Both the position numbers and the translations under genes were made by a program. A DNA stretch of 64,000 nt from Rhodamnia argentea (Eukaryota > Streptophyta > Magnoliopsida > Myrtales > Myrtaceae), in the NCBI RefSeq assembly GCF_020921035.1, contig NC_063155.1:25165294-25229293 (forward strand). Direction: 5' to 3'. Each line of letters opens with the position of its first letter. The stretch's first letter is position 1. Below, piece after piece: positions 1 through 12,449 of the stretch. The notes below the pieces were generated by a model, which was not told the origin of the DNA, searched no databases, and was given only the letters and a program-made list of their open reading frames with translations.

Positions 1-2122
1 CAATGCGAAATACAATGTAACAGTTCATTGGTGTAGGTTGGGCATGTGAGTAACAAAGGGTGGTCGGTCCACTCCACCTAATTGGGATTCCCTACATGAT
101 GTTTAATTATCATCCTATGAAATCCAACGTCATTGCCCTGCTTGAGAAATTGACTGATGAGTTGAGGTGAGGTCAAGTGAGGTGAGGTGAGGCGACCTTT
201 GATATTTTCGGCTGAACAAATGTGACCTTTGAATCTTGATGTTGATTTGTCTGCTCGTTTTTCGCACTTTTCTTGTCGCATATAGTTCACCTTGGCATAA
301 CAACGATAGAGTGTCCTATTGAAAAATGACCTTTTAAGGTAAATATTAATTAGACGCGTTATTATCTTAGATGTCTTATGCAATCGAAACCTATCACGAT
401 TTTCATACTGTTTTGATATTTGCCTATAAGATTTTATATGTCAATATGAGATTACGCCCGTACCAAACTTTTTGTTGTACACTTCTTCCCTTTTCATTTT
501 GGCATTGAAACAGGTGTCCCTGCCGAACTCCACGGTCACTCAAGCTCTAGTTATTTATAAAAGTTTCCATCGTTTATTGAAAAAAAAAAAAAAAAACCAC
601 GAGTCAAACCTGGTGACCTTTACTTTAGCACCAACCAGAGTCAAAGTCGCACGTTGCCCCCTTCGGTCAACACTGTACAGCTCCTACTCTAATTTAAATT
701 ACCGAAATGACATTTTGGTCGATGCATGACAATCAAGCAAGTGACTTTGTCCACTGCGTTTTGTATCAGTTAGATTTTCCATCAAAGTCCACCACACATG
801 TGACTTCAAATTATTCAAAGAGAAAAACTCTTATTAGCCACCCGATCCCATTTAGGGTAAGATTCTCGGTACGGCAAGCTGACGAGCTCACCATCGTCGC
901 TCTCGATTCCACTTATCTAAGCACCCGCCTAAAGCTCATGAATTTTTCAGGAGGAAAAAAGAAAAAAACATGTTAACCTCCCTCGGCATTGCTCTTGAAA
1001 CACAAATCGGGACTCGGGGATGATTTGCCACGATAAACATTTCAAGACCAATTGGATATACAACGACAGGAATACAAAATGATACCGCAAGATGAAGAAC
1101 GTGCCACACAAGGCCACGATGGCTTGATACCGAGGTGTCTAAGTTTGAATAATTTTACTTATTTAAGTGGGATTGCATGAAGGAAGTGAGCAGACAATTC
1201 TGATCGTTGACCTCCAAGAGCCGCGCCAACCGGTCGACAAACACCCAAGTCAGCATCCGACACCTCTCGCGTTGCTCTTGCGTGGACGCAAGCACCATTC
1301 ACTCAACTACTGACTTCCTTTTCCATACTATAATAATTGATCCGTCGTGACCAATTCGTCCGCAAAGCACAGATTCAACCACTAACTAATATTTCGTTTT
1401 ATAAGATAAGTCACTATGAGTTTGACCAGTTAATAGTTCGACAAATGGTCATCAACCAGACCAAGACAAGACAGAAACAAGGTTCTGGTGAGGTTAGCTT
1501 CGTTTGTTCGTGGCCGTACTTAGATTTAGCAGCAAGGCAAGGTTAAAGGGAAAGGTGTGGAAGCTTCAGAGAGTGATGAGGATACACTTCCACTTTGGGC
1601 AGTGGCTCATGAAATAAGAAATTTTTCTGGACAAAACCGTAAAGATCCACGTTAATACGGATCGAGCACGAGCACGAGCACAGAGAGAGTCGTCTTTGCG
1701 ATCGGCATTGGAACTTCACCAGATTAATGAATGACGTCGCCGTGCGACATCTTCTTTTTACCTAAGCACACCGTCTCAATACATAGAGTTCATGCGTACA
1801 CTTGTACCATCCACTGCGAATATATAGCCCACAAGGATTCGGTTACAAATGAATGGATTCAGCAACAGCATCCAATGCTAGACTTTCAAAAATTGTGCAC
1901 TTCATGAATGAAGAATTGCAAATACATGACTCCAGCACTCTTCTTCTGCGTACAACCAGTGAATGATTACCTCTTCTCTTTCACGAATCCTGGGAACCGC
2001 AGCAGCCGCCCCTTGGAGGAGGGAAGAAGCAAGATTTACATATATGTGCCAAGTATGGTGGCGAGACCCCGTGTGATAGAGCAGTAACTAAAACGCTAAG
2101 AATGCCTAGCCTGATTATTTCC
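1..2122. other. Intergenic DNA, no gene seen
   Basis: No open frame here resembles a known protein and none joins into a multi-exon model. A short GAGGT-type direct repeat lies at about 165-193 and a 16-base A tract at about 580-597. The right edge, roughly 1900-2122, probably holds the 3' untranslated region of the minus-strand membrane-protein gene. The rest is AT-rich and unremarkable. Confidence 0.5.
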
Positions 2123-5100
2123 TCATTTCAGACTTTGGTATGATTCTGGGAACCATCTGGGCAACAAGATGTGTTTGAGCCTGACTATCAAAGCGAAGAT
2201 GCCGTAGCATGGAACATGCATCACTGCCACTCCTAGGTACCTGTGAAAATTTGAAGAGGACAGAAGTTAAGAGCCTTGTATATTTACTGAAAAATTTTCT
2301 CCACTTTAAGTTGATTTTCAGATGCAATCGGCAAAACTTGCACACTCGCCAGTAGCAACAGAATGAAACCAATAACCCCACCATGTCATTTGTAATTTTA
2401 AGAGAGTACTTCCTGTGGCTTAAAAAAGCCACCAACTTTACGAGAATGTCTTTTTCTTGTATATGGTAAAGTATCATAACACGTACCAAAGAGGAGCATA
2501 CGGTGTTGACAAGTCCAGAAATGGATATGGCCACCTGTAACAAGAAGTAAATCATCTTCTACATCAAACAAAGCCATAGATAATCAATGGCATGCATGCA
2601 CAAGAAATATTACCAAATTGAAACGCAAGCGTGGATGATCCATTGGAAAATGACATATAGACCCGTCCATAGAACAAAATATCCAAAACGAAACACAGGG
2701 AACCGCTGCAAGGAGAACACCCAGGTGAAACCGGCACACGTGAAGAAACATTGCTAGAATGGAAAGTTATATGAAAAGAAAGCACGGGACTTACCAAACA
2801 ATTCAAAATGGTGTCACCGAGGAGGAAGAAAGCATTGATTGAGTGCAAACAAACATCCAGCTGGCATTCAAAGAACAGGCACGTCATTCTATCTAAATGT
2901 TTGAAAAAGAGAAGCGAGACACCAACATAACTAGAGAGAGAATGCCTCAAGGCATCAGGGACATAACCCCAGAACAAAATTCATAAGATGGAAAGAAATC
3001 ATCCTCATGGGCCGTTTTGACTAGGGACTTCGACCCCTCTCAAGTAATTAACTCATGTTACCCCATCACACATCATCATCCACCAAGTATTGATATAATT
3101 CGTGTCATTGATGAATTATCCTAACATTGAGAAACATAATGACCACATAAGGCAGAGTTCTGGTTAGGTATTACGCTTGCAAGTCTCGCTAATTACCACT
3201 GTCTAAACTAATGCACGTGAATCTTACAAATTCTGGATATAGTTTTGCATACGTAATGTAGTTGACATACTTACAAGATTCAATCTGTAATCTTTTGAGG
3301 TCAGAAAAGGATAGAGAACGAGCCAAAATACAGCATCAGTAAGCATCGCCGCACCTGCACTCGTCTGTTCATGGATTCAAAAAAGGAATCAAGACTTGCT
3401 GCCCATTAATGCAGAATCAATCTTCTTTCATTCATTATCATCACTTCTATTAGCAATGAGTGAATTTGGTCTATCGCTATTTATGAGAAGCAAGATAATT
3501 TCATCAAGAGAATTGACAGAACAAGCCAGAGCTCAAGGATCAACATAGTCATTTCAGATGCTTATGAAATCTCTACACAAACCAGGGGATCTTGTGTCCA
3601 AGTCAGCAACCTCAACTCACGGAAATTGCCCATAATGTATAGACAATGGAAAAGGTGACGTGACAAAATCATGTTCATACAATTATGGAAATATTCATCA
3701 TATTCACCAGCATTAGTGCTCCTTACTTGACATGCATGAACTTAGCATTTACTAATATAAATTACCCAAAGTCAGCTGTAAATAGGGGAAACCATGGCTG
3801 AGCAATACAATTACACCACCAACAGTAGACATGCTAAAATTTCAATTCTAGATAAATTGTTCTCGCGACAAGTGAAACTCGCCTGATATATGATCTGGAA
3901 TATAAACACCCATAGACCAGCACTATTGCGAATGGGAGATTTCTGATTTGAATTTGAAGTTTTGGGTGTGCTAGATGTGTTGATATGCTCTCCAAGAGAA
4001 ACAGCCATATAATTTCCTCGGTGTGCATCGAAATTGCCGTTATCAGCTTTATCATTAGCAGCCTTATAGTTTATACAGCATCCGTATATGGACATGGATA
4101 ATCCAATCTACAAAACAGTAGTCCAAAGCATAAGCAACTAGAATTATGGCTAGAAGAATGAAATGACAAGCAAGGAATCAAAAGCACCAGATCTTAAGAA
4201 ACCAAACAAGAAAAGGGATATCGCATATGCATTAACGCTGGTAAATAAAACATGCCATCATGGATCTTAAGAACCGAATAAAACCATATGCATGAATTAC
4301 TTATGTTCTTTAAGACATATCAGTATCTTCAAGAAAAGGTTGGTAAGCTTCCAGGTGAGATGAGTTGAGAGAAGATCATTAAAAAAAAGTGATCAACACA
4401 ACTAGGACGACAATGTTTAGATGCTCCACCGAGAACATGCAACTCTACAACCATCGGAATGAGTGTAAAAGGAGGAGGTGAAGATTTTATAAGACTTGAA
4501 CGGAAACCATAAGGAAAGATCTTCAGACTAGGATCTCTTAAGAACAAGACAGAAAACAGAGAGAGATAAATAAAATGATTGGTGTAACCAAGCTCAATAG
4601 GTGAGATACATGCATCATTTGGAACTAGTGCAGGATACTTTATACTCAGTTCTCAAGAGACAAGTGCGTGAATGTTAATCAAACTTCATCCAGGCAACTA
4701 CAAATAATATTAAAAGGGAAAAGGTAATATACCCCAAAATAGGTTGTGACCAAGGCAAAAGTCCATCTGCTCAGCACAGAAAAGATCAAAAGGCAATGTC
4801 ATGAATACAGTTACTAGAATTGATAATCGACATCAAGGAAACAGTTAATAATGAGATAGTATTTTGAACAAACAATCATTTACTAGCTTTCCTTTGCTAA
4901 AGAGCGACAAAAAAAATGACAGTTGATGCAACCCTGAAGAGGCTAAGTTAAACATGAATAATTCAAGCACCATGATGGTCATTCCAGTTTGACACTGAAT
5001 CCTTCCCAAAATTTTAGTTTCCTCAACAAAACAATAGTGTCAACATCCATGACTTGAGGTTGGGTGATGACTCAAATTCATGAAGAACATAGAATCAAGC

Positions 5101-5564
5101 ACAGTAAAACACAAAAGTCATCATAAATATGCGGAATACTTTCCTGAGACTATAAACCATCGATCAATTGTAAATTCATGTCCCTTTTTGGTAGTGAGTT
5201 GCATAAAGAGGAAAAACAAGAGGATGAGGAAGTCAACTTACTGGGTATAAAAGTAAAAGATACCCGCCCCATCAAGGACAATATTTGCAATGAGCAATGA
5301 TGCTAGCACACCAAAAGAAAACAATCTGTAACCGAGCAGCCACTTTGGATGAATTGTCTTAAGACAGGTCCTCCAAGCTTCGTCCTTGTACAGATACCCC
5401 ACCTTTCCCAGCTGATTCTCTTCTCTATCAGGTTTTGGTTTGTTGAATCCTTCATACTTCCATATGAGGTATGATGCCGTAAACATTGGAACAAGGATAA
5501 TCAGGGCACAAAGGAAGAAAGTGATATTCAGCCAATAACTCAGGCTTGTCGTATCAGCAGCCAT
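2123..5564 (-). CDS. Plant multi-pass membrane protein (AT1G10660/AT3G27770-like family)
   Basis: Eight coding exons: 5564-5242, 4766-4733, 4107-3883, 3364-3275, 2860-2795, 2705-2614, 2534-2487 and 2240-2123. They sum to 996 nt and a 331-residue protein with every phase consistent. The protein resembles a plant-specific family of unknown function; recognisable pieces are SLSYWLN near the start, [57 protein letters not shown], and VPCYGIFAL near the end. About six or seven hydrophobic segments suggest an integral membrane protein; location and activity are unknown to me. The start ATG at 5564 follows an acceptor-like AG at about 5571, so an upstream leader exon near 6262-6450 is likely. The intron 3882-3365 begins with GC rather than GT. 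The last residues follow the family pattern, so the 3' end looks complete. Confidence 0.88.
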
Positions 5565-6261
5565 ATCGAACTGCCAATTACAATTTACTGATCCTGCCAG
5601 GCAAAAGCACGAATTGTTGTCACACCAGCTACACAAACGTGCTGCTGTTTTCAGAACTCGTGCTCAAAGTAGAGACGAGCAGCTTCACCTTCTAGTTGAT
5701 TAGATCCTAGAGAGGGAAATTCGACACTCAAATTTGTGAAGTCTGAAGGAAAAGGCAAAAGCCATTCGGGCAAGATCAAACTACTAGGAGCAGGCATTTC
5801 TCCGATTGAGTGACGCACAGGAGAAATGCTGAGATATGACTAGAATCGCCTCTGACTTGGTAGTACTGTACATCAAAAACCAATTTAACACCCGATTAGA
5901 GCATCAAGTTCAGCTGAATCAGACACTATCCAGCATGTTCCTTGGTAATTGCTGCTAAAACGCTGATAAACCAAAAGGATCATATCCTCCGAGTTGATCA
6001 ACCGGGCAAATACAATAAGAGATGTCCCAAAATCTCAAACAACCTCTGAATATGAAAGCTTAAACATTGAAAGAAAGACCCATTAGCTTGTGAAGGCCGA
6101 AAACGTCTGCACACGCAGAGAGGGATCACATAGGGCTGCTTAAACCAAATGTATCGCCCGTAACACAGCTTAATTACAACTGGGTGTGTATCGAAACGAG
6201 GAAAGAGTGAAATTAAAGCTCAACTGCTGAAGGAAAAAGGGAAGCTGATGAGTCTTACAGT

Positions 6262-6450
6262 CTTTGCAACGAGGAAACGGATCGACGAGGGCGTCAATGG
6301 AAATGGGGACTCTGGTTGTTTTCTTCTTCTTTTTTTGCGCTTTCCTCTGAGTTCGCACAAAGGAAATGAACGATCAAAGAGAAGCGAGCAAGCCCGTGGG
6401 CTTCAGGAGGCCTCTTCAATGGAGAAGATTAAATTGAACTCCTCCTGTTG
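6262..6450 (-). other. Probable 5' leader exon of the membrane-protein gene, with upstream ATG
   Basis: A donor-like GTAAGA at about 6261-6256 on the minus strand, joined to the acceptor at about 5571, would give a leader exon here. It contains an ATG at 6358 (MRTQRKAQ...) whose frame runs into the next exon and stops just after the main start. If transcribed, this would be a short overlapping upstream ORF that could lower translation. There is no transcript evidence; this is inferred from splice signals only. Confidence 0.3.
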
Positions 6451-6911
6451 ACAAATGATCGCAATTCTCACATTTTAGAAGAAAACAAATAAAAAACTAC
6501 AAATTTGACTAAATGGTTAGTGGGGTTATCGGGGAATTGCGAACCGAGCGTTCGCGGCGGTGGTAGGAGAAGAGTAAGCGTCGCCGTCGTGGAAACCTGC
6601 AAGGGAGATGGGGCCCGGCCCAATGAAATACGAGGGTCCGACAGGCGACCTTTTAGTCGATTGGAATCTTCAGTGCCCCATCTCCTTCCGACCAACGTGT
6701 GTCCCAAACAAGAAAAAATCCCGACGGGAATTTTCCCACGACTTAGCGCCAACCACCACGCACACAAAGGGGGAAAAAAAAAACGTACACGACCAAAGAA
6801 GATTTGTTTGTTTCATCACCAAAGTATTCGTAACTTTTCCTCCAACAGTTTTGAAAAGCAAAACATAAATTTTTTTAAACGAAAATATTCTTTTTATATG
6901 ATAAAAGGAAT
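6451..6911. other. Intergenic DNA
   Basis: This stretch probably includes the promoter of the membrane-protein gene on the minus strand. Open frames up to about 200 codons cross it, but none resembles a known protein and they share no codon pattern with the neighbouring genes. I see no other structure. Confidence 0.4.
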
Positions 6912-7226
6912 AAAGACAAAGATAGGCAAGTCACATGGGGTATTGATCCGACAATCTTTTGTGCCTAGAGAGGGTCGTCCCAGTTGTGTAGTTCTTATTT
7001 TCTTTTGGCCCCGCTTGTTTGGCCGGGCTTCTTTGTACATGCCGGGGACCTTACCCTGTTTTGGACCCACGACACTCTTGCACTCGTTAAGACATTCGCC
7101 AATGTCATCATGAGTGCAAGACCTATTTTTGTAGTGTCGGGTTTCCCCTCCTTTGTATAGTTGCGCATTGGTTAAAGTTTATATAATTCTTACTTTTACC
7201 AAAAAAAAAAAAAAAGACAAAGATAG
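6912..7226 (+). mobile_element. 5'-truncated LINE retrotransposon end with target-site duplication
   Basis: A 14-base direct repeat AAAGACAAAGATAG occurs at 6912-6925 and again at 7213-7226. Between them lie about 287 bases whose right end is a sequence typical of plant LINE tails, finishing ACTTTTACC followed by a run of about 15 A. Poly(A) placed against one copy of a target-site duplication of this length is the signature of target-primed reverse transcription, as made by LINEs (or by an mRNA copied by a LINE). The fragment is too short to hold a reverse transcriptase, so it is a dead copy. The family assignment rests on the tail; the insertion structure is directly visible. Confidence 0.7.
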
Positions 7227-8959
<1,733 letters not shown>

Positions 8960-10814
8960 TGACTATGTTTACCCTTTTCTTTTAGCGTCTATCTATGTTT
9001 ACAGCTTCCGAGGATTTACATGTTCCCTTCTGGGTTTTGATTTGTGGCTAAGTCAAGACATTTGCTTTTTGATGAATACATTTGCTCGTTTGCTCGCTGA
9101 TACTCTAATCTCTATAATTGGTTCTTGTTATGTTTTCTCGAGCAGAATTGCCTCTATTGACAGTCAATAGTGCTTTGAATGAAGTTGTTCGATTTTCTTC
9201 CTGCAGTCGAACTTGGTCGATTTGATGTTGCAAATGAGTGATGAAATGATCCGATGTGGGTAAACTTAGACTAGTTCTTAAGGTTGCCCTTGACATTCAT
9301 TGCGAAGCAACCTGCAGTGTCTCATCCAGTACCAATCAGTAGCTGACCATTTGTGCAGGGTGGTGCAAAATCTTCGTAGGTTGTAATATATTCGCTAGAA
9401 TAGCAGCAATATGCGGGAAAAATGCTTGTGAGGGTGAACATATTGTTGGCATGAACCGCCTGAATTGGGGGTGGGGGAGGCATGTGTGGGACTTTTCTGA
9501 GATCAATCCGGAGAATACCGCTCTTCAACTTGTGATTGGAGAAAAAAACCAAATTGCCGGTTGATGCTGTAGACTAAGTTTGAGGCCATTATTGCATTTG
9601 TTGGTCGAATTTGATTGTTTGATTGCACAGGATGCTTAGTATGACCTTTCGTTTTAGGCTCCTTCAGATCAGTATCGTCCTTGCATAATTCTGTTCTGTC
9701 ATCATTTTGTGGCAAGTTCTATAGAATATGTAGGCATTTCTTTCCTTTCCACTCTGCCTTTCTTTGATAGATCGTGGTTTCTTGGTTTGTTCAAAGCGAA
9801 AATCTGGAGGTGGGAAGACTTTCTGGGTGTTGTATATTTAAGTCAAGATGACATAAAGCTAGAGCAGAAACGATTCTGGCCCTTTCATTTGCTTTACCCA
9901 TCAGGCAATGTGCTTTCATAAGACAGTAGCTAAAGACGATGATACAAATTTTCCTTGTCTTTAAGTATCGAGAACCCCTATTTCTTTAGAGGTTCAAACG
10001 AGGAAAGGCTTACGGTGGATATTTACCGTTGCATCTTTCCGATAGTTGGTTTTGGGAATCTGGTTATTGACACATTGAAGGTGCTTCCTTTGCACATAAT
10101 ATCCCTGGTGGAAGCATATGTTAAATTTGACTGAAGATGTAGATTTCTTCTTCTCTGCCTCTATTTTACTTCCCTCAGTCACTCAGTTTAAGATTCACTG
10201 TTCTCAGGTATCCCTTCCTCCTTTCGTTGACCCGTCACTAGTGGATGTAGGTAGGGAATCGAATTTCGTCCCTAAAGTGCTCCTCTTGGTGTTGCTATCT
10301 CATAACATCGGACCATTCGATTAGAACGGAGATCTTACCGAGCCTTTTCACCCATTCGTGTTTCTATAGGCTTCTTGAAGTTTTGTTGAATTCGTTGCTG
10401 CTTCTCCTCTTAGCCTCCGGCCTAGTGCGGAAGAACTTTGTTTATGCCCTAAAAGGTCGTGATTTCGTCAAGTTACAATTTTGGACAAGAGTCTGCGAAC
10501 GAGACTGGAAAACCAAAGAATCGAACTTCCCTCCATTCCGAGATCAACCTTTGCATGGAGTCGGTGGCTGAGGGGGTCAAAGACCACGAAGAGTGAGCCA
10601 AGCATTCTTCTTTCGATTCATTTATACAATGCATGCGGGTACCAGGATCTTATGCCTCTGCATCGACTATGCTTAGACATTGTGCAAATGAGAGGAAATT
10701 GTTTTGGAATCGAAGTAGGAAGATCACGTTGCCGAAACCTGGCTCTTAAATTCTTCTAGGCTCTGAAAACCTCCAAGTAGTGATATAATCTACCTTTTCA
10801 GATGGTAAATGGAA
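8960..10814. other. 3' flank of the ubiquitin gene and intergenic DNA
   Basis: The first 200-300 bases are T-rich and probably form the 3' untranslated region of the ubiquitin-S27a gene. Beyond that I see only short open frames without recognisable products. A decayed transposon cannot be excluded, but I found no ends. Confidence 0.4.
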
Positions 10815-12093
10815 GGCCAAATTCCATAAAAATTCCCGAACTTTAAGTCTAGTCTAAATTATATCCCTAACTTTTTTTTTTTATTTCAAGAAAAATTCTC
10901 AACTTTCAATTTAATTCGAAATCTATCCCTAGTTAACTCTCCTCCATTCATACCACCGTTAGTCATCTGACTTCCACGTAAGAAATAAATCCACACATCC
11001 TGCTGACTTGGATTTAAAGCACTGTTCATCGTCCCTATCCTCCCAACCCTTATCCAAATCTTTTCCTTTTTTTTCTTTTTCTCCTTCTGAACCTGCAAGT
11101 CAAAGCGTGGTCAGAACTTGGACCACAACAGAAACATCACCGAAGCTTAACAAGACGACATAGAGTCCCGCCCTCCCTCTACTTTGTCAACGCCTCCGTC
11201 ATCTTCGTCTTCTTCATCGTCTTCTACTATCTCTTCTCCCGCTAACGCAAGAAGATCCACTCCTCCTCCCCACTCTACCTCCTCTCCACACCGAATCTCG
11301 CCGCGCTCCTCGCCTTCGCGGCCTCCTTCGTCCACCTCCTCTGTAGGCTAAGGAGGTCTCGACGCAGTTCGTCAGCGAAGAGATGGTGGCAAGGAAGGTT
11401 AAGCTCGGTTACATGGGAATCACGAAGAGGGTTGATTTGGGTTCGAGCTCGAACGAGCAAAGACTTTGCCTTTCTTAAGGATTACATACACGGTCCTTGC
11501 TTGCGGAGGGTTTCGTAATAGAGAGTAATAAAAATGAGTTCTTGAGTCGTGGATTTGAACCTCCAAATGTATCCAATGGCCACGCTTTGCAGGTTCAGAA
11601 AGGAGAAAAAGCAAAATAAAAATGAAAGAGAGAAAAAGATAGGGACGATGAACAGTACTTCAAATCCAAGTCAGACGAGAATCGATAATGGAGAAACCAT
11701 TTTCTGCATCTTCTTGAGAATCTTGGCTGAGAAATCTGGAAGCAGAGACGAAGAAAGCTTTTGATTCCTCCTCTCCGCTGGATCTTGTGAGAAGAAGAGG
11801 AGGAAGATGTGTAGTAAAAAGTTCACCATTTCGTTAAAAATAAAAAGGATGAGGGTTGGGAGGATAGTAAAGATGAACACTGCTTCAAATCCAAGTCAGC
11901 AGGGGCCGTGGAATTATTTCTTACGTGGAAGTCAGATGACTAATGGTGGTTTGGATAGAGAGTTAACTGAGGATAGATTTGGGACTAAATTGAAAATTGA
12001 GGATTTTTTTTTTGACAAAAAAAAGTTAGGGATATAATTGGGACTATACTTAAAGTTCAGGTTTTCTTTTATGGAATTTGGCCGCAAATGGAA
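10805..12093. mobile_element. Mutator-like element (non-autonomous) with long terminal inverted repeats
   Basis: The left end at 10815 (GGCCAAATTCCATAAAA) is matched in inverted orientation by the right end at 12083. The similarity runs inward for roughly 250 bases on both sides: 10815 to about 11070, and about 11835 to 12083. Flanks 10805-10814 (GTAAATGGAA) and 12084-12093 (GCAAATGGAA) agree at 9 of 10 positions, consistent with the 8-11 bp target duplication of Mutator-like elements. The ~1.27 kb element encodes no transposase. Its interior holds a GC-rich segment unlike the arms, described separately. A second, partial inverted copy of the inner arm lies at about 11586-11673, so the right arm appears partly duplicated. 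The ends and inverted repeats are seen directly; the superfamily is inferred from repeat length and duplication size. Confidence 0.75.
11115..11345 (+). pseudogene. HMG-CoA reductase N-terminal fragment inside the Mutator-like element
   Basis: The segment reads LYFVNASVIFVFFIVFYYL then FSR, a stop, RKKIHSSSPLYLLSTP, and ends near AAFAASFVHLL-like sequence (LAFAASFVHLL). This follows the N-terminal membrane anchor of plant HMG-CoA reductase, which has LPLYLTNA, a first membrane span, SRWR.KI..STPL, and ASF.YLLGF. The conserved Trp between the two Arg is replaced by TAA at about 11245, and a frameshift precedes LYFVNA, where ALPL is readable one frame over. The homologous part ends near 11345; the downstream catalytic domain is absent. 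Its GC content differs sharply from the element's arms, as expected of a gene fragment carried by a Pack-MULE. The assignment is from memory of the family, and a chance hydrophobic match cannot be fully excluded. Confidence 0.5.
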
Positions 12094-12159
12094 TTAGTAC
12101 ACTCCATGTCCATGACTATAGCTGGAACAAGTGAGATAGTAACGTCACAGAAGCTACAT

Positions 12160-12430
12160 AGAAAAATATTTGGAAAATTTTCAAATAGATGTCTAAAGTA
12201 AAGTCATTTTATCAAAAGAAGACCTAAATTGAACATTGTTTCAAATAAAGGTATGAAGCGAATAAGTAAGTCTCAAAATAAAGGCCTAAGCTAACCGGTC
12301 GGATAATATTCGCCCGACAACAAGCACTTGATTTTTTGCGCTATCGGAGTTGGGGTATTTTGTCCCAAATAAAATCTGAATAAAGATTAAAAAGAAAAAA
12401 GAAAAACTAGAAAAGAAGAAAAAGAAATTC
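12160..12430. repeat. Decayed MITE arm related to the foldback element at 50.3 kb
   Basis: The phrase GGAAAATTTTCAAATA at about 12170 and the spaced motifs TTTCAAATAAAGGTATGAAG and AAATAAAGGCCTAAG resemble the left arm of the foldback element at 50,339-50,762. A purine-rich A/G tract at 12,390-12,430 also matches in character. No opposite arm is apparent; the hAT element may have interrupted it or it may have decayed. Confidence 0.35.
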
Positions 12431-12449
12431 AAAGATGGTCGGGATGTGT

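Noticed and set aside
6505-7113. 202-codon open frame upstream of the LINE tail
   Set aside because: No recognisable domain, AT-rich codons at its end, and it runs into the transposon fragment. Treated as chance.
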